This document shows positions 45,350 through 57,604 of a stretch of DNA of 64,000 nt, piece by piece (the stretch's first letter is position 1; every line of letters begins with the position of its first letter). Made by a program: the position numbers and the translations under genes. Source of the stretch: Cunninghamia lanceolata (Eukaryota; Streptophyta; Pinopsida; Cupressales; Cupressaceae); assembly GCA_027924645.1 (NCBI GenBank), contig BSBN01001225.1:10620001-10684000 (forward strand), read 5' to 3'. The notes beneath the pieces were generated by a model, which worked only from the letters and a program-made list of their open reading frames with translations, was not told the origin of the DNA and ran no database searches.

Positions 45350-46870
45350 CTATCCACCCTTGAAAAGTAATCCATCTTGGATCAGAAATTCAGAGAACTC
45401 AACATGATATTTGTCTCCAAAAGAAGTACATACCTTGTAGATCTCTCCAAAGTCTTCATCAGCATCATACATGGCCTTCAAGGAATCAATGCCAACACTC
45501 TCCAATTGGATCTGATTTATGGTTAGAGCCCTCCTGCTCAAAGCATCTACCACCTTGTTCTTGACCCCTTTCTTGTGCTTGAGTGTGAAGGTGAAAGCTT
45601 GCAAAGTCTCCACCCACTTCATGTGCTAATGGTTTAGCTTCTCTTGACTATTTATGAAACTAGGGGCCTAATTATCTATAAACACTATGAATTCTTTTGG
45701 CATCAAGTAATGTCTCCACTTTTTGAGTGACTGTATGAGAACATACATCTCCAAGTCATAGGATGAGTATCTTTTCTTAGCATCATTGAGTTTCTCACTG
45801 AAAAATGCAATAGGCCTACCTTCTTGACTGAGTACTGCTCCAATCGCCATGTGGCTTACATCACATTCTACTTGGAAAATCTTGTTGAAGTCAGGAAGTG
45901 CAAGGACTGGCTGCTCTACCACCTTCTTCTTCAATGTTTCAAATGAATCATCTGCTTCCTTTGTCCAAGTGAATCTGCACTTCTGTCCTCCTTTTATGGT
46001 GTCAAGCATGGGTGCACAAACATGACTAAACCCCTTTATAAACTTCCTATAGAAGGTTGCTAACCCATGGAAACTTCTAACATCATTCATGGTTCTAAGA
46101 GGTGGCCAAGACAATATGGCACTTACCTTCTCTTGATCCATTTGCAGTTTTCCATGTGAGATGACAAAACCTAAGTAGATGATCTCCTTCTGCATGAAAA
46201 AACACTTCTCCAAGTTGATCATGAGCTGCTCTTAATGTAACCTTTTGAGGACCAAGTCTATATGTTTGAGGTGTTCTTCCCTTGTATTACTAAAAATCAG
46301 GATGTCATCTAGATATATTATGACAAATTTGCCTATAAATTCTCTCAAGACCTCATTCATCAGTCTCATAAAGGTACTAGGGGTGTTGGATAAACCAAAA
46401 GGCATGAACTTCCACTCATATAACCCCTCATTGGTCTTAAATACAGTCTTCCATTCATCTCCTGGCCTAATCCTAATATGATGATAGCCACTCTTTAGAT
46501 CTATTTTTGTGAAATATTTAGTACCTCCCAAGCAATCAAGTAAATCTTCTATCCTAGGTATTGGGAACCTATACCTGATTGTTATCTTGTTGATAGCCCT
46601 TGAATTAGAACAGAGTCTCCAAGTGCCTTCCTTCTTTGGTGCTAGGACAGCCGGTACTGAACATGGGCTTAAGCTTTTACCAATTAGGCCTGTCTCCAAC
46701 AATTCCTCAATCTTCCTTGCTACCTCTGCATTCTGCTCTGGGGTGAGCTTGTATGTTGCCTTGTTTGGAAGTGTAGATCCTGGGATCAGATCTATGTAAT
46801 GGCTGATGTCCCTTATAGGTGGTAGGGACCTTGGTATTCCATCAAAGATGATACCTTTGTATTTGTCCAA
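45350..46870 (-). pseudogene. Element C reverse transcriptase and RNase H
   Basis: RT motifs: [20 protein letters not shown] (normally C-x-D-x-R), [60 protein letters not shown] and YLDDILIFS. RNase H follows with its first Asp kept (FQVECDVSHMAIGAVLSQEG), SYDLEMYVLIQSLKKWRHYL and VDALSRRALT. The RT motif CxDxR reads CSNSRA, so an Asp there may be Asn. Stops at 46232 (TAA), 45668 and 45350 (TAG) fit C-to-T changes of Gln codons. Confidence 0.9.
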
Positions 46871-47482
46871 TAGTTCTTGGATAGAGGGATCTATGAACCT
46901 TTACCTCTTCTCTCCCTTGACTTCCTATTGTTGCTCCTTGTTCACTTTTAGGCATGGAATTAGAGCATATGCAACTGCACCTTCTTTTACTATCTCTTTC
47001 ATGAATTGTTTGCCTTCTACCATCATCACCTTAACTTCTTTCCCCTTTGATTCCACTTTATTCTCCATCAATGGTAGAAGCTCTATCACCTTACCATCCT
47101 TGGTGATTGAATATGTGTTCCTAACTCCATCATGATGTGCTTTCAAGTCATATTGCCATGGTCTGCCAAATAGGAGATGGCAAGCATCCATCTGAGCTAT
47201 GTCAAACAATAATCTATCCTTGTATGGTCCAATTTGAAACTCTACCCAAGCCTGTTCTTCGACAACGATTTGCTGACCTTGGGTGAGCCATGAGATTTTG
47301 TATGGGCAAGGATGTGGCAGTCTTCTAAGCTTAATCTTTTCCACCATTTCAACGCACACAAAATTTTTAGTAGATCCAAAGTCAATCAGAACTTTACATA
47401 CCTTTCCTCCTGCCTTGCAAGTAGTTTTGAAGAGAGACTTTCTTTGTGGGGGTTCTCTGTCAGGCACCTTCATGGTGGTCAT
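46871..47482 (-). pseudogene. Element C protease and start of pol
   Basis: Pol opens with ATG at 47482, overlapping the gag stop as ATGA (47482-47479). The protease active site reads KVLIDFGSTKNFVCVEM; relatives have D-S-G, so Ser has become Phe (TCT to TTT, a C-to-T change). LLFGRPWQYDLKAHHDG is the usual downstream block. Two stops, at 46925 (TAG) and near 46900 (TAA), precede RT. Confidence 0.85.
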
Positions 47483-48676
47483 TGCTCTCCTTTCTCAGGG
47501 TACCCATAACCGTTAGGAGCATTCACACTTTGATAAGTGTTTGATCTTGTCACACTTTGGCAATCAGATTCTTGGATTAGATTTGTCCTCCTTTCTCCCA
47601 TTGAACTTGTTGCTTTTTCTGGACATCTGCTAGCTATATGGCCTTCTTTATTGCAATTGTAACATCTGATAGATCTTCTGCCCTGAGATCTTCCTCTAAA
47701 TGATGGTCTTCTGCTCCTAAAGTTTCCTTTTTGATTGTAACTTCCCCCTTGAGTTTGATTGTTGTCTCCTTTGCTGTTCTTTGGATTGTATTCACCTTGG
47801 TGTCCAAATCCATTTCCTCTACCTCTAAAAGGACTTCTTCCCCCTCTTTTCTGTCTCCCTCTTCCTCTACTGTTCTACTCTTGTCTTCTCTTTAATTTCT
47901 CTTCCACTTTGAGTGCCAATTGGTAGCACTTTTGGACTGTATCTGGATTATGTAGATTTAGGTCTTCTTGGATGGTAAATCTCAACCCATTGAGGTACCT
48001 TGCCACCTTTGTCTTCTTTAGTCTCCTTCACCTTTGTCTTGACACATAGTTTCATGAACTCTTCAATGTATGAATTGACATCTAACTCCTTTTGCTTCAA
48101 ATTTTGTCTCCTCTTATGTAGTTGGATGTTGTAATCCAATGGAACATAGGCTTCCTTCACTAAAACCACCATCTTCTTCCAAGTAGCAACTCTACTCTTT
48201 CCCTCTTTCACCTGGTCATCTTAGATGAAATTCCACCAAGTTAGTGCAACCTCTTTCATTTTGGATTGGGCCATCTTCACCCTTTGATGGTCTGGTATTT
48301 CCTCTGTTTCAAAGAAATTATTCAAGGAGTCTATCCACTCCATCACTGAATTAGGATCCATTTTTCCTGCAAACACTGGCAGGTCTAGTTTCATATCCAT
48401 GGTCCTTCTCTCCATGGATTTGAGGGCATTGAGTAAGGGTCTCTAGTCTGTAGGAACCTCTTCCCACCTAGGGATCTCCTCTTCATCCCTGTCTTCCTCA
48501 CCAGAATCTTCTTTTCCCTTTCCTACTTTGTCCCTCAACTTCTCTAACTCATCTTTCAAATCCTAATTTTGAGCTCTAACTGCTTTTCTCTCTGCAATTT
48601 GCTTCTTCACTAGGATAGCCAACTTAGCATTGGTCATCCTTGTTGGGAACTCTTGTGACCCTTCTTCATATGACAT
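47479..48676 (-). pseudogene. gag: Element C gag
   Basis: The ATG at 48676 opens MSYEEGSQEFPTRMTNAKLA; an acidic stretch follows, then the capsid core with LPVFAGKMDPNSVMEWIDSL and VKMAQSKMKEVALTWW. A frameshift near 48015 moves the frame; the rest has LNGLRFTIQEDLNL, an Arg/Gly/Gln-rich part and one zinc knuckle CYNCNKEGHIASRC (47615-47664). It ends GYGYPEKGEQ and TGA at 47479-47481. Stops at 48563 and 48221, and one near 48445, fit C-to-T changes. Confidence 0.88.
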
Positions 48677-48712
48677 CTTGTCTTCTTCTTCTTCCCAAAA
48701 GATACAACCTTT

Positions 48713-48724
48713 GCTCTGATACCA
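48713..48724 (-). promoter_or_regulatory. Primer binding site of element C (initiator tRNA-Met)
   Basis: Minus-strand TGGTATCAGAGC, complementary to the 3' end of plant initiator tRNA-Met, two bases inside the LTR end at 48727. Confidence 0.92.
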
Positions 48725-48726
48725 CT

Positions 48727-50206
48727 TAATGCAGAGCTGCAACATAAATGTGCAAAATAGGTGTCAATTCCTCATTAACATACATTTACCTTTGTATGTT
48801 TCTCTTACTTACCCATCAGTCAAACATCACACCATCAATTGAATAAAACAACCTTCCTTCGATTGCATACCTTATACCAATGTATGCACTTTGCATCGGT
48901 TGCCTATCGGGAACACACGTGCTATCGACTTTCCTGATATGATTCACACTGATGCTTATTGTCACCCTAATGCATTCAACCTTGTACATACAATCTTAGA
49001 CTTGCCGTGCCAGTTCCTTCTATCACTCCTACTGGTCACTCCTAGTATCAGACTCAATGTATCTACGCAATGCATATGTGCAACATACAATCGAAACATA
49101 CAATCCGAATCTGCATTCGAAAGATGCAACTAAAACATGCATTTGGAATATGCCTTGCCGAACATGCATTTGTCCGTTGACTCCCTTTGTATATAAACCC
49201 GATGTATATTCGCGATGTACATTTACAACATGTAATTTAAATATGCATTTGATGGGTTTGACCAAACCTTTGACTTCCTCATATGCTAACTGGAAACTTT
49301 AGCTTTCTCTCTCCTTTGTATGTCATTAGACTTGTACATTTACAATGTACATCCGCCACATACAACTACGATAAACATCTGCAGGATATACATGAACATA
49401 CGACTACAGTATATACATAGAAGGTATATCTGACATACAAATGCGATATACACACAAATTGTATATCCAATGGAACAATGCAGAATTTCGCTAATTTGAT
49501 CCGTTGAAACCCTTGCGATTTCACAGAACTATTTCTCCTGCAAACAGACAACCCTTTGCACTTTACCAACCTAGCACATGACCATGCTAGGATCTATCAA
49601 TGTGTGATGTAAGTGATCCTACAAACTGGAAATGAACAAACATAAAACACAAAACAAAAGCACAAATTGATATGTACAGCCATTCTACCGATTACAGAGT
49701 AATCTAACCGGTGGAATGGGATAAGAACCCATCTCAATCCCAAATAGAAAATTAGTTGCACAATGAATTCGAATGCTAGAAAAATAACACAAAACAGGAT
49801 CCTAATCTTGATGCTTTCATAAATGTATATAGATGATCTGATTTCACAGTTCCACAACTCAACTTCACAACTACTGCTCTGTCTAAGATCTCCTCAAATC
49901 GATCTGATCTAGGTTAATTTATCCACTCACTATGAGTAGTACTGAATTGATTCCCAGCAGCCGGGAGACAATTCCAAGTGGATACACCCAACTAACAACC
50001 TATATCTAACCACCTTATCATAATAGATCGACAAGTGTCCTAGGGATTTACAACAAAAACCTAGATACAAACTACAATGACATGCATTGGTCAAATAGAC
50101 CTTATTACATTGAATATAGAAATGCACAAACCATAACAACATATTAAGACCTTAGTCTTCTCCCTCAGATGTATAATTGGCTTGTTGAAGGGGTGCTCCT
50201 GAACCA
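48727..50206 (-). repeat. 5' LTR of element C (1,480 bases)
   Basis: Aligns end to end with 42537-44009. The inner end reads TAATGCAG where the partner has TGATGCAG, so one terminal dinucleotide is mutated. The outer end GGTGCTCCTGAACCA is followed by the CTTCC duplication. Confidence 0.92.
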
Positions 50207-53200
50207 CTTCCACTAATGAATCCATCATCTATTTGCTCATATATGCTTCAGGATTTTCTATGCATGGTGTAAAAATGGCATTAAACTCTGCTAAGGCCTT
50301 TTCCAATTCGTATGTTGGTATATCCATGCATTCATGCTTTAGGAGTCTTTCTATTATCTTCTTGTGCATTTTAATCATTTCATCTTCTTTTCCTTCTAAC
50401 CCTTGGGCAACTGTTATACATTTTCTAAGATTATCTTCCTCAAATTTGAGTTCCAATCTCACCTGTGGTACTTGATTTGCCATTACAATAGTAATTACTC
50501 CTTCATTGATTAACTCTTCTACTCTTTCTTCAACTTCTGTCAACTGTTCCAGTTCAGACCTACATTCCTCTTTTCTGGATTGGCAATTATGTACAAGCAT
50601 CATGCATTTGCTCTTTTCTCTTGCAACTATATCCCAACTTTTCATAGCTTGTTTTATTATTTGCTTACCTTCTTGTATAAAATCTTTGAACCATTCATCA
50701 AGGATATTAGCCTTGAGCCTTTTATTTTCCATGTCCCTTATTTCTTCTTTGGATACCACTGCTATGTCATTGAGCAGTTCTGGGACTATGGTATTGGGAT
50801 CAAATATCCCTTTAATAAATTGCTGTAATTGGACAATATGTCCCTTTAAATACTCTTTCTTGTCTTTGTCTTTTCTCAACATCTCTGTTGTCACTTGGTG
50901 CATATCCTCCCACTCAGTGATGTGCTATTCCTGTGTAGTATGCCCAAGGTCCACATTTAGTATCTTATACTCTTCTAAGGTTATTTCACCTTTTGCTTTT
51001 TCTTTTTGTGGTATGGCTAGGTTCAACATTCTAGATCCATCTGGACCTCTCTGTGTCACTAACATTGTCCTAGCTTTTCTTCTTTCTTTCCTTGGTGTCT
51101 TCTCACCTAACAAACTCTTGATGTCAATTGGTACCAATTGTACCTCTTTCTTTTCTTTCCTTATCTCTTCTCCCAACCATGCAAGAATTTCCTTGGTGTC
51201 TTCTACAGTTTTAACTTCATCAATTACCTCCTCATGAGGTTTCTCTATTTCTACTTCTCCTTATTGCTGTTGTTCCTGCTGTTGTTCTTGTTTTTGTTGT
51301 TGTTCCTATTGCTGCTCTTGTTCTTGTTGTTGTTGTGGAATTTGTTGTTGAGGTGGAGGCTCTTGTTCCATGGGATTATCCTATTGTTTGAATTCACCCT
51401 CATTTTCTTCTTCTTCTATTTCTATGTCTCCTCCATCCTTAGCTTCTTCTTCATGATCTTCTCCTTTTGATGACTCTTTTTCCTGATCCTCCTCTATATG
51501 TATTTGTTCAACATTTGGCATGTTTACATCCTCTGTTGGTTCCTCAGTTTTATTTTCTTCAACATTTTCTATTTGTGCTTCCTCTTTTTGGTTACATCTT
51601 CTGTTTTATCTGTATCCTCTGTATGTAGCTATTCTGTATGTACAGGTGAACTTACCTTTGCATCATCTTCTTTTACTTCTTTTTCTTATTCCTACATATT
51701 TTCTATGTTCTTTTCTTCCACGCTTTGTTCATCATACATATTCAACATATTCAAGACATTTACACCTGAAGTGTCATCTTTTGTTTCTTCTTCTACTTGA
51801 GCATGCTTTTCTATGATTATCTCCTCAAGTGTACCCTCTTTCTCAGCTTATTCAATTTTATGTGCCTCCTCTTGCACATCTTTAATGATTTCAAGAGATA
51901 CTAAGGTACCAAATGGATCCACTGTCCCTAATTCTTCCTGTACCTCCTGCTCTTCATGCTCTAAGCTTTGCTCAATCTCCATCTCTGCCATAGTGTTTAT
52001 CTCTTCTTCCTCACTTAGGAAGTCACTAGATTCTTCTTCTATTTCTATTTCCTTCCTAGCATACATTCCTCTTTCTTCACTGTCACTAGTATCACTTCCA
52101 ATGTGAACAGTTTCAATAGTTTGTTTGGCTTTATGTGTTTCTGACTCTTGCAGCATTTCTCTAGCCAACTCTGTCTTCACTTGAACATATGTTTGTCTCT
52201 TTTCTGATGAAGTGGAGGCACTAGGCATTTTATTCAACTTTTCACCTACTTACTGTGCTCCTATTCCCTCACTTGTTTTAGAAGGCTCCCCTTTTGATAA
52301 AATTATTGGTATTGCCTTCCTAATTTGTTGTCCTACTACCCCTTTGGAAGTTTGTGCTTCCTCTACACTAACCTCATGACTTAGTGATTTTGCATCCACA
52401 AAAGTATCTGATCCCACTGCTACTGTTATTCCCAATGCATAGGGATCCATTAAAGTAGCATTCTTGTCTTTTTCAATAATCTTAGCCTCTACAACTTTCC
52501 ATTTCTTCCTATAAAAACATTGAATATCTTCATTGGATTCTCTTACTCTTTTCCCCCCTTTCTTCAGATAGGTGATTTCTTTTCCTTCAACTTTAAGTTC
52601 CTCAATTCTATCTTCTAACCATGTTTTCAAAAACAATATATTTGGTTTGGACAATATGTCCAAAGATGTGTTCCAAGGCTATGACCAATCAAGCTCTATA
52701 ATAGGAGCCAATCTAGCCTCTGCATAACTATGATGCAGTTGTTTATCATCCTCTTGAACTTTTGGGGGAACACATATGTCACCTATGGACCTCATTTGGT
52801 CAATTGTTAGTCTTTTATGGGCTCTTTTCCTTACTTCCCTATCATTTTTGCAATCAGCCCAAAAATCTTCAATATGTATCTTATGTTTATACTTTTTATC
52901 AACAAAGTTTTGGATCCTATGGAAAGGATCAAATCTCCTGACTAAATCAAATTCCTAAAAGCCATAAGATCTTAATTCTTTCTCTTAATATCCTACAACT
53001 TCTTCACTAAAACAGAAATATCTACCAATAGCCCAAGGCAACTTCGGATTTCCACTATTGAACTTCTTCTTATACATTTTAAAGGCATTCAAATTCTTTC
53101 TTGAAAACTCCAAAACAATCAATTTATTAGAAGGATACTGAGGTAACATAAAGGGTTTTCCCTCAAATCCTTTAGTTCTGATATAAGTAAAACATTCAAA

Positions 53201-54235
53201 TTGAATGAACCAAGAACTATGCAATCCAATTGCATCCTCTGCATTTGTAGACAATCTTTTATTAGGTTCCTCTCTCAAAATTCTCACCATGTAAGTATAA
53301 AACATATCATTGACCAAAGCAAACTTCTTCAGTGCATTTTCCTCTTGTAGGTCAGGATAGTGTTCATATACTAAATTTTGACCAGGCCCATTCCCTAGGG
53401 TACCAACCCTTTCTATTCCATGTATGTATGGTCTAATCTCTGTTGCACATGAATATAACAAGTAAGAAGACAAATAAAAGGGCATCATCTTTTGTTTTCT
53501 CAGCATGGCTTGTTTCCATATAGCTATGCTTATTGCTTTGGCCCAGTGGATCTGCCCTTGTTCTTTTTGTCCCACTCTTATGAACTCAATAACAGTGAAC
53601 ATCCATGGTTCACATTTTGTGCCATCTCTCAGTCCTACCAATCTACTTAGCATTGTGATCATCAAATAAATTTCTTCCTTGAAGTATATTCTCATCAAAT
53701 TCTTATGTACCCTGGCTATAGCCTTGGGCTTATTTTCCAGGCTGTACCAATTGTGAAATATTTTACCTTTGCACTCCCTTTCATTTGTATGAAAGTCCTC
53801 ATTATATTGATCTATATCAATATCTCTCATTTTCTCATTGATTTCCAATCCAAATGTCTTCGCAATCCCCTCTGTGGTTAAATCAGCAATAAGTCTGTCA
53901 TACAACATAATCTTCCTGGTAGCTAGATCATATAAAGATACATATTCTAAACACAAATCTCTGGCCTCCATAGCCAATGGGAAACCTGCAGCCTTGTACA
54001 GTCCACTCTCCCATATACATTTCATATCCTGTGAAGCATCCGCAGTAGTGATTTTCTATAAAACATCATCTGCATCATAATTTCCAATGTTTGTATTGGT
54101 TCCTACTCCACTCGTACTGATTAGGGACAGATATCCTCTGTGCAAGGGTAATTCTTCTTTTTCTATCTCTTTGTGCAGTTTTCTCTCTTTTTTCACCTCG
54201 CCCCCTGTGTCTATCTTTTTCTACCTCGGGGTCAT
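50207..54235 (-). pseudogene. LTR-encoded protein of element B, right copy (3' end beyond element C)
   Basis: Second copy of the LTR ORF, starting at the ATG at 54235 (MTPR, then TAG at codon 5). It gives the best view of the N-terminal part: 54025-52985 is open for 346 residues where the left copy has a Trp-to-stop change and a frameshift. Element C interrupts it at the last codons, which continue at 42536-42449. Differences include a TAG near 52680, a loss of about seven bases near 51590 shifting the frame, and TAG codons in the Gln tract. The stop in YYGF-stop-EFDL is shared with the left copy, so it existed before this insertion. Confidence 0.72.
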
Positions 54236-55976
54236 CCTGTGAAACAATGCATCTTTTAAATTCTTCATTTTACCTTTTACCTAGGGTTTTACTATGAATT
54301 TCTTTTTTTACCATTTTACCCTAACCTAGTTTGTCCTTTCTATTATGACTTTTAAATTTTTTAAGCTCTACTCAGTTAATTAACAATTAAAATAGTAATT
54401 TGACAAATGCCTATGTTTATAATGAAATTACTGAATTCTGCTCAGTTTCTGCTCAGTTTCTGTAGCACTTCTCCTTCTCTACAATTTTAATTCTTACCAA
54501 TGTATATCTAAAAGTGAAATAACATTAAAATTACCGTAACTCTCGTTAAAGTTTACTCTTTTTTGAGTGTTAGATCGGCATTAATTACAGCAATTACTGC
54601 ACCAAAAGTTTAGCCTTCTATTTCAGTGTTTACGTTTTAAACCTTTTTTACCGTTAGTTTAATTTTAGCATACATCCCATTTTCTTTGTATGTTATCCTT
54701 TGTACGCTATCTTTGTATGTTATCTTTGTATCCTCTAATATACAAACACATATGCAAACAACCATAACTAACGTTTTCTCCCCTTTTCCTTTTTGTCCGT
54801 ACTTGTATCTTTCACTTTGTATATCGCTCTTTGCATGTCTCATTATATACAAGTGCATATACAACAACCTATACAAACCCTCTCTTTACCTTTTATCCCC
54901 CGTGATGCCTTTTTATTCCTTTGTATCTTGAATATGTATATCATAAACATACAATCATTTAAACATACAAAGACTTTTCTATATTGAACTTCCTTTTGAC
55001 ATCTGGCTTGTACCTCCTATTTACATCTTTCAACTTGTACATCAGCTTGTATATTGAAGATATACATTGTTATTATACAAGCCCGACGTGCAAGCAGTGG
55101 AGCCCACATTAATTTTCCCTTGTATCTTTGCGATACAACAATACTTGTATCAAAACCCTTAGATACAAGTCCAGATACATACAAACATTTGTATCTCCCT
55201 CTTTCATACTTTTTCCCTTTTATAAACCATACTTCATAACTTCTTGTATCCCACATTGTATACAAAGTTAAATGCATCTTTTAATATACATTGAGTCATG
55301 ATGCATTGTTTATATCGGATTTTGATTTTCTTTGAGTTTCGCATTGTATGTATACCGAAATGTATCTAACCAAAGCATACACATACAAAGCATGAAACAT
55401 ACCTTAATAAAACCTCATTTCATATTCTTTTTGGTTCCGCGATATGTATATAGCTTTGTATACCTACTTTGTATGTTTTCCCTTTGCCAACATACAAACC
55501 TAAAATGCATCGAACGGACTTAATCGATTATTCATTTAAACTCTGAACTCTGTCAGGCCCGACTTGTATGTAAGGATAAAGCGTTAGTGAAATACATATA
55601 AGTCTAATAATGTAATAAACCTAATGACTCCTCTATACGACTCATACAATGACACAACATACAAATGACCTTATATATGCAACATACAAGCCCTCTCATA
55701 GTACATTTTACCAAAAACATACATATCTTGCAAAATATTGGGAATTTTAAAATGTTTCAAAAAGCAACTCTTACTCATTTTTGACAAGGAACTCACCTAT
55801 ATTTTGCTCTGGTACTTAATGCTATTATTATTTATTTTCAACAAGGTTTGTACCTTTCACTTCCTTTTCCCTTTTACCACCAAGTAGACCCACACACACA
55901 AGCAAAGAAGCCAGCCACAACAGGGGTCCTCATTTTGCTAAGAAGTAAAATGGGGCATGTTGTGAGCACCACAATA

Positions 55977-57120
55977 GTGCCCAAGTATGGAGGGCTGGAA
56001 GTGCTCCCCATTACTCAAGAGAGATCACCATGACTAGTGGAGAAATCAATAGAGACAAATATTGGTACCAATGACAATCCTCGGATTGTCCACTTTGCAA
56101 AGTCATTGACAAAACAAGAAAAGCCTAAGTTTTCAAATTTCTTCTCAGCAAGGCAAGTTAACTTTACTTGGTCATATTCTGACATGCTCTGGCTTGATCC
56201 TTAATTGGTTCTACATGATCTACCACTACTTCCAAATGTGAAGCCAGTAAAGCAAAAGTTACAAAAGATGCACCTATAAATAACACTCTTGGTCAAAGTA
56301 GAACTGAAGAAGTTACTGGATGTCAGTTTCATTCGGCCTATAGAATATCCAGAATGGATCTCTAATCTAGTACCAGTTACCAAACCAAATGGTCTAATCA
56401 GAATTTGTGAGGACTTTAGAGATCTAAATAAGGCTTGTCCAAAAGATGATTTTCCATTACCCAACATTGATTATATAGTCGACCTCACAACATGCTATAA
56501 GATGCTTTTCCTCATGGATGGTTTTTTAGGTTAAAATCAATTTAGAATAGCCCCTAAAGATCAACAGAAAACAAATTTCACTTGTCCTTGGGGTACTTAC
56601 TACTGGAATGTCATGCCCTTCAACCTTAAGAACACTAGAACAACATACCAAAGGGCAATGACAACAATCTTTCATGACTACATGCACACATTTATGGAAG
56701 ATTATGTGGATGACCTATTAACCAAATATGTTACAAGGGATAGTCATTTGGACATATTAGATAAAGTTTTCACATGACTTGAAGAGTACAAGGTCAAGAT
56801 AAATCTGAAGAAATGTATTTTTGGAGTCACTTCAGGTAAATTATTGGGTTACATCATCTCTCACCATGGAATTGAAGTTGATCCTTCCAAGGTAAAATCC
56901 ATCATGGACATGCCTCCACCAACAAATCTTAAATAGCTATGCATCTTACAGGGAAAACTTTAGTCAATTCAAAGATTTATTACACAAATGGCTAACAAAT
57001 GCCATCCATTTCAGCATTTGTTTCGTAAGGGAGTATCCTTCATATGGACTGACCAATGTCAAGAGGCTTTCCAACAAATCACTTGGATTATTTGCTATCT
57101 CTGCTAGTTATCATGCCACC
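55977..57120 (+). pseudogene. Element E reverse transcriptase
   Basis: Motifs match element A closely: PVTKPNGLIRICEDFRDLNK, ACPKDDFPLPNIDYIV, FTCPWGTYYW, TYQRAMTTIFHD and the catalytic YVDDLLTK (near 56705), then LKKCIFGVTSGKLLGYI. Stops include TAA at 56532 in place of the Tyr of GYNQ, TGA near 56776 and TAG near 56934. Not all fit C-to-T change, in keeping with an older, more decayed copy. Confidence 0.87.
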
Positions 57121-57604
57121 AATCGACAGAAAACCCCTTATATTGTACTCTCTACTACCTCTTTAGCACTAGGGGAAGTCCTAGCATAGAATGATGATGA
57201 AGGGAAAGAACAAGATATCTACTACATTAGCAGAACATTGCTAGGGTATGAGCTTAACTATAGTCCCATCGAATGTGCATGCCTTGCAGTGGTTTTTGAC
57301 ACTCAAAAGCTTTGACAGTACATGTTGAATCATCAAAAAAATCTCATCACAAAGATTCACATGCCTTGTGGTAGTTTTTGACACTTAAAAGCCTCGACAA
57401 TACATGTTGAATAATCAAACAAAGGTCATCACAAAGATTCACCCCTTGAAATATTTACTCAATAAGGCAACTTTGACAGGACGATTGGAAAAATGGGTCA
57501 TGATCCTAAGTGAGTTTGATATAGAATACATTGACTAGAAGGCCATAAAAGGACAAGTAATAGCAGATCAACTTGTAGAGGCACCCATAAGAGCTGATCA
57601 TCCT
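57121..57604 (+). pseudogene. Element E RNase H, with an internal 82-base duplication
   Basis: Recognised by YYISRTLLGYELNYSPIECA and the region before the aRNH (WVMILSEFDIEYID). The stretch starting CATGCCTTGCAGTGG at 57278 is repeated from 57360 with some differences. The 82-base length shifts the frame. As in A, the first catalytic Asp context is not present. Confidence 0.78.

Larger units (their letters stand above)
42537..50206 (-). mobile_element. Element C: chromovirus (Ty3/gypsy) nested in B's LTR
   Basis: LTRs at 42537-44009 and 48727-50206, target duplication CTTCC at 42532-42536 and 50207-50211, primer binding site, gag with a zinc knuckle, and a pol with protease, RT, RNase H, integrase and chromodomain, all on the minus strand. 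The unoccupied site is seen in B's other LTR (GTCTTCCACTAATG near 27841). Total length is 7,670 bases. Gag has one frameshift, and pol is a single frame broken only by nonsense changes. Confidence 0.93.
26493..55976 (-). mobile_element. Element B: giant-LTR Ty3/gypsy retrotransposon with LTR-encoded ORF
   Basis: The two LTRs (26493-33636 and 41333-55976, the latter enlarged by nested element C) flank an internal region on the minus strand with gag, protease, Cys/His cluster plus aRNH, RT, RNase H and integrase. The target duplication GTGCC lies at 26488-26492 and 55977-55981, inside element E. Subtracting C and its 5-base duplication leaves about 21.8 kb. The LTRs diverge modestly (about six differences in the first 120 bases) plus several indels. 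Both carry a long sense ORF. Confidence 0.9.
41333..55976 (-). repeat. 5' LTR of element B, interrupted by element C
   Basis: B's second LTR is in two parts, 41333-42536 and 50212-55976, about 6.97 kb without C and its 5-base duplication. It matches the 3' LTR along its length, with these differences: loss of about 164 bases near 41735, an unrelated block at 54356-54430, and small indels. The outer end at 55976 is followed by the GTGCC target duplication. Confidence 0.88.

Noticed and set aside
50506..51237. 243-residue plus-strand ORF
   Set aside because: Antisense shadow of the LTR ORF of B. The Ser/Cys/Leu-rich content is the complement of a Lys/Glu/Gln-rich coiled-coil frame.
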